Below the pieces are notes generated by a model. That model did not search any database and had not been told where the DNA came from. It saw only the letters and a list, made by a program, of their open reading frames with translations. The translations under genes and the position numbers were made by a program. Shown here piece by piece: positions 57,201 to 61,574 of a DNA stretch of 64,000 bases. This stretch comes from Saccoglossus kowalevskii (lineage: Eukaryota; Hemichordata; Enteropneusta; Harrimaniidae), in contig NW_003158225.1 of NCBI RefSeq assembly GCF_000003605.2, forward strand, positions 46,626 to 110,625, written 5' to 3'. Each line of letters begins with the position of its first letter. The first letter of the stretch is position 1.

Positions 57201-57746
57201 CTAACTAATTTCCAAAATGAGACAATTCACAAGCGATCAGTCTAGACATTAAGAATATTGACCTCTCAATAGCTGGTGTCGTTTTGAGGTTGAAGTCGAT
57301 TCCCGTTGGTAACCTCAGGATAAACCAGATGTGGGTTAAATGTCATCTAAAAATAATTGGTTTCACACAAGACTCTGATAAAGCACTTTCTGTTTTTATA
57401 CAGATGTTCCTTTTATATTTATGATGTAAGAAATAAATATCCTTACATGAAAAACTTAAATTTTTCAGGCCGGTGTCCTAATACCTCTAGATCGTAATAA
57501 CCAAAACAACACATGACACAGAAGCGAATGGGGTTATTAAACCATTTTGTTTTTAGACAAATATATTTATTAAGGCATATTTGTATATATAGTTTTGGCC
57601 AATGTACGAAAAACAAAATCGGAATCATGAAATTATAACATGGCAACCAGTACGTTCCCTTTCACTTTTCATTCTTACCTTGTCAATTTCTTTCAAAGGA
57701 TAACGCTTGCAGGCCATCATAAAATCCAGTCTATTTAGCAACATAG
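20..57746 (-). CDS. PLEKHG4: Puratrophin-1-like Rho guanine-nucleotide exchange factor (spliced gene, 17 exons seen, 3' end outside window)
   Basis: Spliced minus-strand gene. Joining exons 57,744-57,679, 37,112-36,912, 22,924-22,345, 18,033-17,836, 16,390-16,267, 15,556-15,457, 14,893-14,789, 12,030-11,914, 9,258-9,011, 7,746-7,608, 7,327-7,205, 6,374-6,183, 4,418-3,657, 3,312-3,121, 2,580-2,407, 1,574-1,344 and 268-20 gives one open frame of about 1,267 residues. Domain order: conserved N-terminal region (about 23-210), Ser-rich linker (about 215-270), CRAL-TRIO-like domain (about 330-500), spectrin-like helices (about 500-830), basic/Ser-rich linker, DH domain (about 1,026-1,205), start of PH (about 1,210 on). 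Family knowledge: the DH-PH unit catalyses GDP release from Rho-family GTPases at membranes or cytoskeleton, and the order CRAL-TRIO, spectrin, DH, PH is that of PLEKHG4/PLEKHG4B and ARHGEF40. I cannot separate these paralogues, so an invertebrate co-orthologue is the safest reading. Kalirin/Trio and MCF2/Dbl share parts but fit the DH residues less well. Confidence 0.9.
269..1343 (-). other. Intron between exons 16 and 17
   Basis: AT-rich sequence of 1,075 bp with canonical GT-AG ends. I see no coding piece, repeat or RNA gene in it. Confidence 0.7.
1344..1574 (-). CDS. PLEKHG4: Exon 16: DH domain with conserved region 3
   Basis: 77 codons in phase 0, acceptor CCACAG above 1,574 and donor GTGAGG below 1,344. 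It carries ALYNKNKPKSDALL, MDLASYLLKPTQRMGKYALL and the following LKDLIKES. LLKPxQRxxKYxLLLxxL (from about residue 1,152) is the hallmark conserved region 3 of DH domains, which forms the GTPase-binding face. 'NKPKSDALL' and 'DLASYLLKP' are close to what puratrophin-family proteins show here. Confidence 0.95.
1575..2406 (-). other. Intron between exons 15 and 16
   Basis: 832 bp, AT-rich, no supported feature. The 5-base polypurine and A runs look ordinary. Confidence 0.7.
2407..2580 (-). CDS. PLEKHG4: Exon 15: DH domain middle
   Basis: 58 codons in phase 0, acceptor CACAG, donor GTGAGT. It reads NYFPEMEREDIPQPLRGQRG followed by IVFGNIEKIYDFHYRYFLHE. The FPEMER, LRGQRG, FGN(I/L)EK and YDFH motifs are diagnostic of the PLEKHG4/ARHGEF40 branch within RhoGEFs and were the main basis for naming the gene. 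Confidence 0.95.
2581..3120 (-). other. Intron between exons 14 and 15
   Basis: 540 bp of intron with GT-AG ends, no repeat or gene seen. Confidence 0.7.
3121..3312 (-). CDS. PLEKHG4: Exon 14: start of DH domain
   Basis: 64 codons in phase 0. The acceptor is AAAG at 3,316-3,313, a weak site with a short pyrimidine tract; the donor is GTAATA. The first 35 residues are a variable linker. They are followed by MTHIMGELLQTERDYVRALD, the first DH helix with conserved region 1 and its invariant Glu (TERDYV). Phase and continuity into NYFPEMER in the next exon support the join. The acceptor position is the least certain point. Confidence 0.9.
3313..3656 (-). other. Intron between exons 13 and 14, with a G12 run
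   Basis: 344 bp; the only notable feature is a run of 12 G at 3,457-3,468. Confidence 0.7.
3657..4418 (-). CDS. PLEKHG4: Exon 13: helical (spectrin-like) segment plus basic/Ser-rich linker
   Basis: Largest exon, 254 codons in phase 0, acceptor CGTAG above 4,418 and donor GTATGT below 3,657. It begins ASDWAQLSMKYLVVLDMDGC and continues into two long charged helices (about residues 750-830, rich in E, Q, K and L) that complete the spectrin-like region. The C-terminal half is a disordered linker rich in Ser, Thr, Arg and Lys, with acidic GDNDGLSDLENDDAF just before the end. Several RxxS and SP contexts, such as RRSSES and KGRSSVSPRH, are plausible kinase or 14-3-3 sites (inference). An open frame of 271 codons covers the exon. 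Confidence 0.92.
4419..5400 (-). other. Intron 12-13, part next to exon 13
   Basis: No gene or clear repeat seen in this 980-bp stretch. Open frames here carry no recognisable protein. Confidence 0.6.
5401..5614. mobile_element. TACTGTA-ended MITE, copy 1 (214 bp)
   Basis: Starts TACTGTGAAATACTTTATTT and ends with the near reverse complement, GTATTCTACAGTA. The inner arms carry repeated AGCGAAAATA / TATTTTCGCT boxes, so the element is close to a full-length inverted repeat. The same sequence recurs at 13,484-13,685, 31,156-31,338 and, reversed, at 63,358-63,567. Flanking TA and the TACWGTA ends suggest a Tc1/mariner-type non-autonomous element (inference). It has no coding capacity. Confidence 0.85.
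5615..6182 (-). other. Intron 12-13, part next to exon 12
   Basis: At about 5,850-5,915 are two imperfect copies of a 'TAGGACCC...AAAGTCA(C/G)TGA' box that resembles the short tandem cluster at 60,949-61,060. Otherwise nothing. Confidence 0.5.
6183..6374 (-). CDS. PLEKHG4: Exon 12: spectrin-like repeat
   Basis: 64 codons in phase 0, acceptor CCGTAG, donor GTGAAA. It begins KHISQGEDLLEEASMLVQSG and continues through an amphipathic helix with HLRSFIKNVEDRRELVEDML. The 'G..LL..A' start and the heptad-like spacing match spectrin repeats as found in this family, where they act as a rigid spacer and protein-binding rod. Confidence 0.9.
6375..7204 (-). other. Intron between exons 11 and 12
   Basis: 830 bp without a supported feature. 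Confidence 0.7.
7205..7327 (-). CDS. PLEKHG4: Exon 11: spectrin-like linker helix
   Basis: 41 codons in phase 0, acceptor GACAG, donor GTAAAG. It reads IATWVCNDGESFLNRTVVVG then ESLSSIKATQRDFEEFYFEA. 'W..N.GE.FL......G.S...A......F..F' is the pattern at the junction between spectrin-like helices in Dbl-family and puratrophin proteins. Confidence 0.9.
7608..7746 (-). CDS. PLEKHG4: Exon 10: spectrin-like helix
   Basis: 139 bp: one base completing an Arg codon and then 46 codons. Acceptor TTACAG, donor GTGAGA. It reads DSLQSVTMLYNQIHEVVTTL and continues to LQLKLFEEESAK, a single long helix. The split codon joins only to exon 9 in the right frame. Confidence 0.9.
7747..9010 (-). other. Intron between exons 9 and 10
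   Basis: 1,264 bp with a G11 run at 8,027-8,037. Open frames at 8,346-8,543 and 8,511-8,855 show no recognisable protein or splice context. Confidence 0.65.
9011..9258 (-). CDS. PLEKHG4: Exon 9: first spectrin-like helices after the CRAL-TRIO domain
   Basis: 248 bp: 82 codons plus two bases of a split Arg codon. Acceptor TTCAG, donor GTAATA. It begins NVEPFMAGCRGAAKFIISIT and continues through KLERKIRGVYEDSRLVGLQS to EGDAILTRLR. Homologues continue similarly ('EPF...C..A..FL') straight after the DWIRFRM motif of the previous exon. Confidence 0.92.
9259..11913 (-). other. Intron between exons 8 and 9
   Basis: 2,655 bp. It holds an (AAAAC)n tract at about 9,823-9,850, a 45-bp hairpin at 10,492-10,536 and a G16 run at 11,054-11,069. 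I see no gene. Confidence 0.65.
10492..10536. repeat. Isolated hairpin, 16-bp arms, 13-nt loop
   Basis: Arm 10,492-10,507 (AACGTTCAGCACCATC) is the reverse complement of 10,521-10,536 except for one base. No flanking duplication was found. The stem is too short for a canonical microRNA precursor. Confidence 0.7.
11914..12030 (-). CDS. PLEKHG4: Exon 8: C-terminal part of CRAL-TRIO-like domain
   Basis: 39 codons in phase 0, acceptor TTGCAG, donor GTAAGC. It ends TYPYNHEDWIRFRM, preceded by CHQVTSEFSG. 'LT.EF.G..PY.H..W...R' is the signature at the end of the Sec14/CRAL-TRIO-like fold in Dbl- and puratrophin-type GEFs. In relatives this domain contributes lipid binding or autoinhibition (family knowledge). 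Confidence 0.95.
12031..12850 (-). other. Intron 7-8, part next to exon 8
   Basis: 820 bp. A stretch at 12,601-12,675 has a tRNA-like A-box but no convincing B-box. Otherwise nothing. Confidence 0.55.
12863..13431 (+). mobile_element. Helitron-like (HINE-type) element with 157-bp core repeats
   Basis: About 2.6 direct copies of a 157-bp unit fill 12,905-13,335; the 'AAGATATCAT' box recurs at 12,911, 13,068 and 13,225. They are followed by a GAC-rich microsatellite (13,342-13,379) and then an imperfect hairpin at 13,396-13,426 (AGCTCCGCTCGAC ... GTCGACAGCGAAGCT), ending in GCTAAAAA. A related GATAGCTCCGCTG box stands at the left end. Core tandem repeats plus microsatellite plus 3' hairpin are the layout of non-autonomous Helitron/Helentron derivatives known from molluscs and other marine invertebrates. 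The class assignment is inference. Confidence 0.55.
13484..13685. mobile_element. TACTGTA-ended MITE, copy 2 (202 bp)
   Basis: Starts TACCGTAGAATACTTTATTT, ends AAGTATTTTACAGTA. Same orientation and internal sequence as the copy at 5,401-5,614. Confidence 0.85.
13686..14788 (-). other. Intron 7-8, part next to exon 7
   Basis: 1,103 bp. A 'TACTGTAAACTACTTTAA' box at about 14,021 resembles the end of a dispersed repeat. No gene seen. Confidence 0.55.
14789..14893 (-). CDS. PLEKHG4: Exon 7: CRAL-TRIO-like domain
   Basis: 35 codons in phase 0. The acceptor TTCAG above 14,893 is preceded by a T13 tract on the coding strand; an AG five bases inside would break the frame, which fixes the start. 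The donor is GTAAGA. It reads NNRSGAINTVYVLLEAKSPL then LYLNSTLFKPQVNFK. Confidence 0.93.
14894..15456 (-). other. Intron between exons 6 and 7
   Basis: 563 bp, no feature apart from the branch/polypyrimidine region next to exon 7. Confidence 0.7.
15457..15556 (-). CDS. PLEKHG4: Exon 6: CRAL-TRIO-like domain core strand
   Basis: 100 bp: one base of a split Arg codon, then 33 codons. Acceptor TCCAG, donor GTAAGT. It reads EQIQQRGLSVIVDARGASTS then VLEVLVDSLYLLQ. 'GL.V..DAR' is the central beta strand of Sec14/CRAL-TRIO folds in GEFs. Confidence 0.93.
15557..16266 (-). other. Intron between exons 5 and 6
   Basis: 710 bp, nothing supported. Confidence 0.7.
16267..16390 (-). CDS. PLEKHG4: Exon 5: start of CRAL-TRIO-like domain
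   Basis: 124 bp: two bases completing Gly, 40 codons, two bases opening Arg. Acceptor TTCCAG, donor GTAAGT. It reads ARDSRGGAVLEIYTNNHIWR. 'TG.RD.RG.A.L.I' is the typical first motif of the domain. The phase joins only with exons 4 and 6 as given. Confidence 0.93.
16391..17835 (-). other. Intron between exons 4 and 5
   Basis: 1,445 bp with several T- and A-rich runs; no gene or repeat that I can support. Confidence 0.65.
17836..18033 (-). CDS. PLEKHG4: Exon 4: variable linker and entry to CRAL-TRIO-like domain
   Basis: 198 bp: two bases of a split Gly codon, 65 codons, one base of the next Gly codon. Acceptor TTTTCAG, donor GTAGGT. The first two thirds are a low-complexity linker with an Asn/Gly stretch NNGGCGGGNNGAP. 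The last third, LQMLEVNFEVLHSGAAVLTG, starts the conserved domain. Confidence 0.9.
18034..18489 (-). other. Intron 3-4, part next to exon 4
   Basis: 456 bp up to the assembly gap. It contains short palindromes (TTCACAGCTGTGAA at about 18,262; TCACTACATAGTGA at about 18,336), with no gene. Confidence 0.6.
18490..18851. other. Assembly gap (362 N)
   Basis: A run of 362 N in the intron between exons 3 and 4. Open frames spanning it are artefacts. Confidence 1.
18852..19020. repeat. Short tandem duplication beside the gap
   Basis: At about 18,935-18,980 the segment AACTATATTAAAAGTTAAT occurs twice in tandem with one difference, between the gap and the 47-bp array. Confidence 0.7.
19021..20304 (+). 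repeat. 47-bp minisatellite, about 28 copies
   Basis: The core TTGACCTGTGTGTTTGGTAG, followed by a spacer with CAGGTGAT and CCCAGG, recurs about 28 times. Most units are 47 bp and a minority are two bases shorter (single GTGTG). Variants (GATACCATG, GATTTGAG, GATACCAGTTTAG) recur in blocks, which shows that several units were duplicated together; a two-unit block is repeated exactly at about 20,060-20,240. The unit has no stop in any reverse frame, so long overlapping minus-strand open frames (up to 334 codons) are by-products and not genes. The array lies in the intron between exons 3 and 4. Confidence 0.97.
20305..22344 (-). other. Intron 3-4, part next to exon 3
   Basis: 2,040 bp. At 20,421-20,470 'ACCCAGACTGC' occurs twice with a small palindrome CAGACTGCAGCAGTCTG. 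No gene seen. Confidence 0.6.
22345..22924 (-). CDS. PLEKHG4: Exon 3: conserved N-terminal domain and Ser-rich linker
   Basis: 580 bp: 193 codons plus one base of a split Gly codon. Acceptor TTTCAG, donor GTAAGT. It begins LQLQITFGGNRKPKDEGWPI and continues CYEDRIIVHLGEISEELLQS, GDFYFQLKSP. 'EGWP.C..D...V.L......LL..GDFY.Q' is conserved in vertebrate PLEKHG4/PLEKHG4B. After RMNWEEIIRPPF the exon turns into a basic/Ser linker (KKSRKKSGKQEQRKSSSRSS and a six-serine run), about residues 214-272. The first part looks like a compact beta-rich fold, for which I know no assigned function. Confidence 0.93.
29463..29700 (+). other. CpG-richer patch with a short exon-like ORF
   Basis: Unlike its AT-rich surroundings, this patch holds several CGCG/TCGTCGCG words and an ATG-led frame (from about 29,521) reading MATLTVAQINKYKLERFQAL, which ends at a GTATTT donor-like site after Ile-Arg. 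A TATATAA-like box precedes it. It could be a relic of a transposon's first exon or chance. I do not recognise the peptide. Confidence 0.25.
30310..30377. repeat. 34-bp tandem duplication
   Basis: Two copies of a unit that starts CTGACCAGCTCCCAGCAGTG and ends CTGTACCA, with two or three differences. Confidence 0.9.
31156..31338. mobile_element. TACTGTA-ended MITE, copy 3 (183 bp)
   Basis: Starts TACTGTAAATTACTTTATTT, ends AAAGTATTTCACAGTA. Same orientation as copies 1 and 2, slightly shortened and the most diverged. Confidence 0.82.
31339..33961 (-). other. Intron 2-3, middle part
   Basis: 2.6 kb. Overlapping open frames at 31,378-32,015 on both strands show no family signature, paired splice sites or codon bias. 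I treat them as noise. Confidence 0.5.
33962..34682. mobile_element. Possible DNA element with long diverged inverted ends (about 720 bp)
   Basis: The left end TGACTTAGCACCCATG (33,963) pairs with the right end, whose reverse complement is CGACTTAGCGCCCAAGG. About 70 bp further in, both arms carry a second related box (CAACTAAGCGCCCATC on the left, TTAGTCAAGCACCCCCAC on the right arm reversed). The arms are about 75-88 bp and strongly diverged, and no clear target duplication was found. Confidence 0.35.
34294..34312. promoter_or_regulatory. Everted nuclear-receptor-type half-sites with 3-bp spacer
   Basis: TTTGACCTACCAGGTCAAA is a perfect 8-bp palindrome around ACC, that is TGACCT-n3-AGGTCA. 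Such everted AGGTCA half-sites can bind nuclear receptors (family knowledge). Function here is unproven, and the site lies inside the putative element at 33,962-34,682. Confidence 0.3.
34683..36911 (-). other. Intron 2-3, part next to exon 2
   Basis: 2.2 kb. A 192-codon open frame at 36,306-36,884 on the minus strand shows no family signature and runs through a CA repeat; I do not believe it. The only structured item is the duplication at 35,871-36,010. Confidence 0.5.
35871..36010. repeat. 78-bp direct duplication
   Basis: TGTGAGCGTTGAATTTGTAC recurs at 35,871 and 35,949, each copy followed by a short hairpin-like variable stretch and TTTAGACAGGTAGTCAG. In the second copy the variable stretch is GCACTTCGGTGC, a perfect small stem. 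Confidence 0.85.
36912..37112 (-). CDS. PLEKHG4: Exon 2: N-terminal conserved region
   Basis: 67 codons in phase 0, acceptor TTGTAG, donor GTAATT. It reads DSQEAFDNSVQETLSRLFPP and continues FRSTAPIIIGQVCQIVDNQY, DGDGRTFFTDYLLPAKVQLQ. 'L..LFPPF...AP....Q......YDGDG......FLLPAK' is strongly conserved at the N-terminus of PLEKHG4/PLEKHG4B. That anchors the upstream end of the recognisable protein. Confidence 0.93.
37113..41134 (-). other. Intron 1, first 4 kb
   Basis: No gene seen. It contains a C15 run at about 37,748-37,762, a TA-rich tract at about 37,800 and a C run at 41,109-41,120. A 'GACCCCTAAAGGTCACACA' word at about 38,728 is related to the 35-bp repeat at 41,135. Confidence 0.5.
41135..41321. 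repeat. 35-bp tandem repeat, about 5.4 copies
   Basis: The unit TCCTGGTACTTTGCATGACC plus 15 more bases (ending AAGGTCACACA) repeats at exactly 35 bp, with 3-8 differences between copies. Confidence 0.93.
41322..42783 (-). other. Intron 1, between the two tandem arrays
   Basis: 1.46 kb of AT-rich sequence, nothing supported. Confidence 0.55.
42784..44012. repeat. Complex minisatellite (46-bp and 28-bp units) with nested 282-bp duplication
   Basis: Units alternate a long form (GACCAGAGCAGGGCAGAGCT, then CTCACATAGTATGGGGTACA or CCATGGGAGTATGGAGTACA) and a short form of about 28 bp (ACCAGAGCAGGGCTGAGTAC plus ACACCATG). A run of several units is copied as a block: 'GCTCCCATTGGAGTATGGAG' occurs at 43,361 and 43,643, with the same neighbours on both sides. 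Long minus-strand open frames (up to 293 codons) are by-products of the repeat. The array lies in intron 1. Confidence 0.96.
44013..45189 (-). other. Intron 1, spacer
   Basis: 1.2 kb without gene. Around 44,750 it has 'TTTTCACTGCTATGAAATTT', a word that recurs in variants at about 36,400 and 61,085 and is probably the end of a dispersed repeat. Confidence 0.5.
45194..45672. mobile_element. TTAA-flanked MITE (479 bp)
   Basis: Both sides carry TTAA (45,190-45,193 and 45,673-45,676). The ends are inverted repeats: left AGTTGCATTCACACATTGTA, right reversed AGTTGCATTCCTACTTTGTA, with similarity extending about 43 bp. TTAA target sites point to piggyBac- or Kolobok-type transposases (family knowledge). 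No transposase is present. The open frame of 112 codons inside is not recognisable. A partial inverted relative lies at 54,846-55,020. Confidence 0.8.
45677..51183 (-). other. Intron 1, 45.7-51.2 kb
   Basis: 5.5 kb of AT-rich sequence with A/T runs (for example 46,055 and 48,175-48,320). Open frames at 47,662-47,853, 49,703-50,017 and 50,061-50,309 show no recognisable domains. I support no feature. Confidence 0.5.
51184..51220. mobile_element. 23-bp nano-palindrome with 7-bp target duplication
   Basis: 51,191-51,213 is CATAGACCCTC + A + GAGGGTCTATG, a perfect inverted repeat. It is bracketed by exact 7-bp direct repeats GCCACAC (51,184-51,190 and 51,214-51,220). The duplication is exactly 7 bp, as at 51,772/52,464 and 61,919/61,959. 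Confidence 0.8.
51221..51771 (-). other. Intron 1, spacer before the 685-bp element
   Basis: 551 bp. An open frame of 106 codons at 51,419-51,739 on the plus strand has no recognisable similarity. Confidence 0.5.
51772..52470. mobile_element. 685-bp DNA element, 31-bp inverted ends, 7-bp target duplication
   Basis: Element 51,779-52,463. The ends are inverted repeats of 31 bp with one mismatch, starting CATGGARCTATAAACCCCAG and ending AGAACAAC. Exact 7-bp direct repeats CTCAGAC flank it (51,772-51,778 and 52,464-52,470). The interior is clearly richer in CpG than its surroundings and contains CCGGAAAT, ATCACGTGAT and several TCG/CGA words. Small open frames (51,893-52,081; 52,109-52,318; 52,197-52,406 minus) are unrecognised. 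No transposase is present, so the element is non-autonomous. The superfamily is uncertain: CATG-type ends and 7-8 bp duplications recall P-type elements (inference). Confidence 0.85.
52471..54845 (-). other. Intron 1, 52.5-54.8 kb
   Basis: Contains a 29-bp tandem pair at 52,790-52,848 (GGGGTCTCACCAAACACAAT) and a bulged hairpin at 53,050-53,078 around AAACATGCAATC. No gene. Confidence 0.55.
54846..55020 (-). mobile_element. Partial, inverted relative of the TTAA MITE
   Basis: Read on the minus strand, it shares GTTAGCGTGGGGGAA, GGCAATGTTTGGGGGATT and GACATAGGCT...GAGAATAG with 45,285-45,473. The TTAA ends are missing, so this is a fragment. Confidence 0.65.
55021..55892 (-). other. Intron 1, with a short repeat cluster
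   Basis: Holds a repeated TATTCTCTGTATTAC word at 55,340-55,405 and a degenerate direct repeat of about 66 bp at 55,423-55,505 (CCCATGCCTGGGCAAACGCC versus GCCATGGATGGGCATACGCC). No gene. Confidence 0.55.
55893..56742 (+). mobile_element. 850-bp inverted-repeat DNA element with a small ORF
   Basis: The ends TCCCTATTTCAAGCCCA (left) and, reversed, TCCCTATTTGAAATCCA (right) extend as a diverged inverted repeat of about 50 bp through a shared ACCATGG(G)TGA box. I found no clear target duplication. The CCCTA start recalls piggyBac-like ends, but TTAA is not present. The plus strand interior contains the 66-codon frame at 56,189-56,389. Confidence 0.55.
56189..56389 (+). CDS. Short acidic ORF inside the 850-bp element (possible last exon of a transposon gene)
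   Basis: 66 codons ending in TAA. There is no in-frame ATG near the start. An acceptor-like TTGTGATTAG lies just upstream, so it may have been a 3' exon. It reads IKRAKLTDSEILGLKVQIVW, NDINELQDEAVGILFGGCSN, then ADLNFEGFDFDEDGNECTNK. The acidic 'DLNFEGFDFDED' segment looks like a protein-interaction motif. I do not recognise a family, and its coding status is uncertain. Confidence 0.3.
   Translation: MKRAKLTDSEILGLKVQIVWNDINELQDEAVGILFGGCSNADLNFEGFDFDEDGNECTNKDLRSFF
56743..57678 (-). other. Intron 1, part next to exon 1
   Basis: 936 bp, nothing supported. Confidence 0.55.
57679..57746 (-). CDS. PLEKHG4: Exon 1 (likely first coding exon)
   Basis: The donor GTAAGA below 57,679 is in phase 0, matching exon 2. 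The frame from ATG at 57,744 reads MLLNRLDFMMACKRYPLKEI then DK, giving ...KEIDK|DSQEAF. Other in-frame starts are the two ATGs at 57,720 and 57,717. A stop lies in frame 15 bases before the first ATG, so translation starts here, unless the CTCAG at 57,751-57,747 is a used acceptor. The residues are not conserved enough to confirm by family. The join rests on phase, donor quality and the lack of a better candidate. Confidence 0.6.
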
Positions 57747-57782
57747 CTGAGAGATATCACAAACACAGTTCTCTGTACACTG

Positions 57783-57790
57783 TATTTATA
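57783..57790 (-). promoter_or_regulatory. TATA-like box upstream of exon 1
   Basis: TATAAATA on the minus strand, about 40 bases before the first ATG. It would predict a very short leader. Given the AT-rich context it may be chance. Confidence 0.15.
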
Positions 57791-60700
57791 ACTAAATAAC
57801 TGTGGTCCAACCACACTATGTCATGACAGGCAAGATAACATGATGATTGACTAAAATTAGCTAAGTTAGGGGGTTAATCATTAACTAACCAGTTAGGGAG
57901 CTCTCACATGTTTGAATCATGTTAGGGACATATTAGTTTATGTTCAGTTTTTATTTCTTTTAATCAGTACTTTACATTGGAAAGAGGGTTGGAAAAAATG
58001 CCGGAGTCCCCAGGGTTGTAAAAACTTTTAGCTAAACTGGTCATCAAAGCATTGTTTGTTATGAAATTCTCGATCACCATATACGAGTTATGGGTAGCGG
58101 GAGCACTAGATGTTGAACAGTGTGATTATTTGTTGCATTAATGCTGGGGAATAAAGCAACTAATATATAGTAGTTTTTTGTAAAAAAATAATGTATATTT
58201 TATATTTTGAAAGTGATTTTACCAAACCCACAAACAAAATATAAAATATTTGAAACTGTTCAATAGAGGGCACTGTTCATCAGAAATGAGACAAGTTTCA
58301 GACACCACCCATCACGATATCACATACACAATTTTGCATCACAGAAAAATGTATGTAATGCATATCAGTGTGATAAACACCCTCAAAATAGATCGGTATT
58401 TAGAATATTACTGTAAAGCGATTTGATTGCAGGAGTCAATGAAAATCACGAAATTTTGTAACAGTGAAAATTACAGTGGGGTGTTTTGATATGGAGTGTC
58501 AGCGACCCTAGTAAAACATGGTCTTTATATGATGTCAGCAAACAACAAAAATTCCTTGCAGGAAAAAAAACAGTTTAAACTAATAAAAACAAATGTAGAC
58601 AATCAAGATTCAGAAAATTTTGGTAAACACAAGCCATTGAAACTTCAAATGAGCCTGCAGTGTTAGTGACTTAATTGAACATGCCACGTGCATTTGAAAC
58701 CTACAAATCATCTATTAGAGAATAAATATGCTAATAAACGATTAAAATGTTCAAATTTCTGGCAATAAAAAGTTTAGATAAATAGAGATTGATGAAATTT
58801 ACAAAACTGGAGATGTCTCCTTATTAAAATCACCAGTCAAAGTTAATAATTAACAGCAAAGAATTCTGGGATTAATATGATTATTAAAATTCAGTAATTA
58901 TTAATCTGACAAACAGGACAATGTCACAATGAAAGCATAGTTCTGTTTCAGATATCCAGTATTTATTTGAGATACGCTGTCAGAGAAAGCAATAAGTTAA
59001 TTATTCTCTTTAACTGGTCAATCATTACAATATTATTGATTGAGAAAATTACCTATTTACCAGCATCAATTTATTCTTCTTTTCGATCACACAAACGAAC
59101 CGTCATGATGGGGGCACGATGTCCTGAAACGGCAATTACAAATCTGACACACTTGGACAAGAGGGAGAAAAGTCGCTATAGTGGACAAACGGAGCACCTG
59201 TCATTTGTACGGGGATAAAAAAACATTGTACATGAATTTTTGTAGTCATGTCAGATTGGATTACGCAATGTCTCTGCATTTACATCACCCAACCAAAGAA
59301 CTATGATTGTCGCCACAGTTAGTGTTCAACTATAAACAAATAACGTATTTTTATTCCTGGTGTACACATTGCATACATGTAGGACCATTGAAAGTATGAT
59401 GTCTAATTTATTTTTTCATTCACTCCTTTCCTTCAGTGTTATTTATTATTATTAATAATTTTGTCGACTTAGTCAATTTTCTTGAACTTTTTCATTAGGA
59501 TCTCAAAAAAGATACGATTACAACAAAGATTTATTCACAAAATATTACACACAAGGCTTTAAGAAATTCAATAACATGTATGAAAATTGCATGTGATTTT
59601 ACTTTGACTATTGATTCAAGTCATTTTGATAGATAAATTTAAAAAAATGATGGGTAGTTCATAAGTGCATCTGAATTATCATGGAAAATGGCAACAATTT
59701 CATTATATCTTTGTGTTTGCATGGTTGCAAAATGGTTTACATATAAGACACAGTTTTGTCTTGTTTTTGAAGGTCAGGATTTCAAGTATCCAGCAACTTA
59801 TACTGACATTACACAATTAGCTTGAGAACTGATATAATTGGTATGTAATCAAATAATTTTTTAGTTGCATTACTGTAAATCGCTTCAACTTTCAGATTTT
59901 TTCAGGATTTTTTGGACAATTCAGTTATTTTGCAAGAAACTTCAACTGATTTTTTTCTGAAAATACATCTACATGTACAAGACTGAGAGTCTTCATTACC
60001 TACCTTCAATCATGAAATTCATAGTGACAAAATAATATTCAAAAGTATATTCATTACTACCATAGCAATATGTACTAATCCTGACAGTACAACCTGCTTA
60101 CAAGCTTTGGGGTGACAATTTATATCTCTGACTCACAAGCTATAAATATAATATGCCAATATTTATTTAATTTATTGTAAATAATGATGGGATCTCCCAG
60201 TGTGAATAAGCAGGTGGCTGTAGTCAGGACTCCACCAAGAGTTATTGAAGGAAAAGAGAAATTAAGATACAGGATTTTTCCACTATTACAATGTTTATCC
60301 ATGGCCATGGTCACATAGGCATGGATGAATATAACACACTTCACAAACATCTTTCTTGCACTTACTTTGGTCCAAAGGGATCACACATAACAAATATTAT
60401 GGATACCATATTTGTTCTATTTGCAGCACATCTCCAATAGAAGTGCATGTAAACCACCAGTTGCATGTATTGTCCACTGGATCTTCAAAATATAATTTGT
60501 TTTGATTGCGACACAGCTCTGTCATTTATGTAAGTGTTTGTTTATGGTAACTTATAATTTTAGTAATTTCGTAAAAGAGCCATCTAAAATTTTAATTTCT
60601 TATAGGATACTAGCTATATGGCTGGATTTAGGGAAAACAGTGTGTACCTGTTAAGTTTTAAATCTTACGGAACATTCACAAATTAATTCAGACAAAAATT

Positions 60701-60948
60701 TATTTTTTTGAAATTGGAACTGAAAATCAATTTCATTATATTATCCCTAAGAATAAAAGAAAACAAGGAAAATTTTTCTTCCAGCTATATCCCACCAGTG
60801 AATAATAATTATTGGAAGGGCTAGGAAAAAATAGACCAGTAACAGAGACCAACCCACATTACTGCAAACCATTTTATTTTTGTTCAAATTCTGCAATATG
60901 ATAATGCTGTCACATTTGGAAAATAAAATTGTGCAAAAGTCAGTGACT
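57791..60948. other. Upstream sequence, 57.8-60.9 kb
   Basis: 3.2 kb without supported gene. Boxes such as ATTACTGTAAAGCGATTTGA (about 58,411) and ATTACTGTAAATCGCTTCAA (about 59,870) are related to each other and probably mark ends of another dispersed repeat. Confidence 0.5.
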
Positions 60949-61060
60949 CCCTAAGTCCCTGGTGAAAGTCACTACAACTCCCTAAGACCCCAGTGAAAGT
61001 TACGACTCCACAGGGCCCCAGTGAAAGTTACTGTGACTCCCTAGTGATAGTCAATGTGAC
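60949..61060. repeat. Degenerate tandem cluster, about four 25-33 bp units
   Basis: GACTCCCTAAGTCCCTGGTG, AACTCCCTAAGACCCCAGTG, GACTCCACAGGGCCCCAGTG and GACTCCCTAGTG are each followed by (A)AAGT(C/T)A. Confidence 0.85.
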
Positions 61061-61574
61061 TTGCTATCTTAAAGATCCACAATGAAATGTTCACCGCTAC
61101 AAAAGTTTGCAGTTTTCCTCATTAAAAGCGGTTTACAGAATTATAAACAGTCAATTTCTGACCTTCAAGTCTGTGAATGGTGCAAGAGTTTAACTACTTC
61201 CTAACCACCCTGCCATCTCATATAGCCCAGAAAACATAAACAAATACAGCAGGAACTGAAATGAATGATGGAGACATCAAAAGATGCTTAGGATAAGATT
61301 ACACACCAGTGATATATTGACAAAAACTCTTGACAGTAATGCTTTGGCATTCCATTAGAAAAACAATATTGGACAAGATTGAGTATTGTAAAGTGAAAAT
61401 CTGACTGATAGTTTCAGAAAAGACCATTTATATATATTTATATGGTTTTTAATTTGCCAGTAAAAAATGTTATGTGAATGTGAATTTTATTTTATTTATC
61501 AGTGAAAATAGCAAAATAAGTGAATATGTGAACAATAATCAGTCAGTCAAGACAAAGATAGAAGAGCAAACTAA

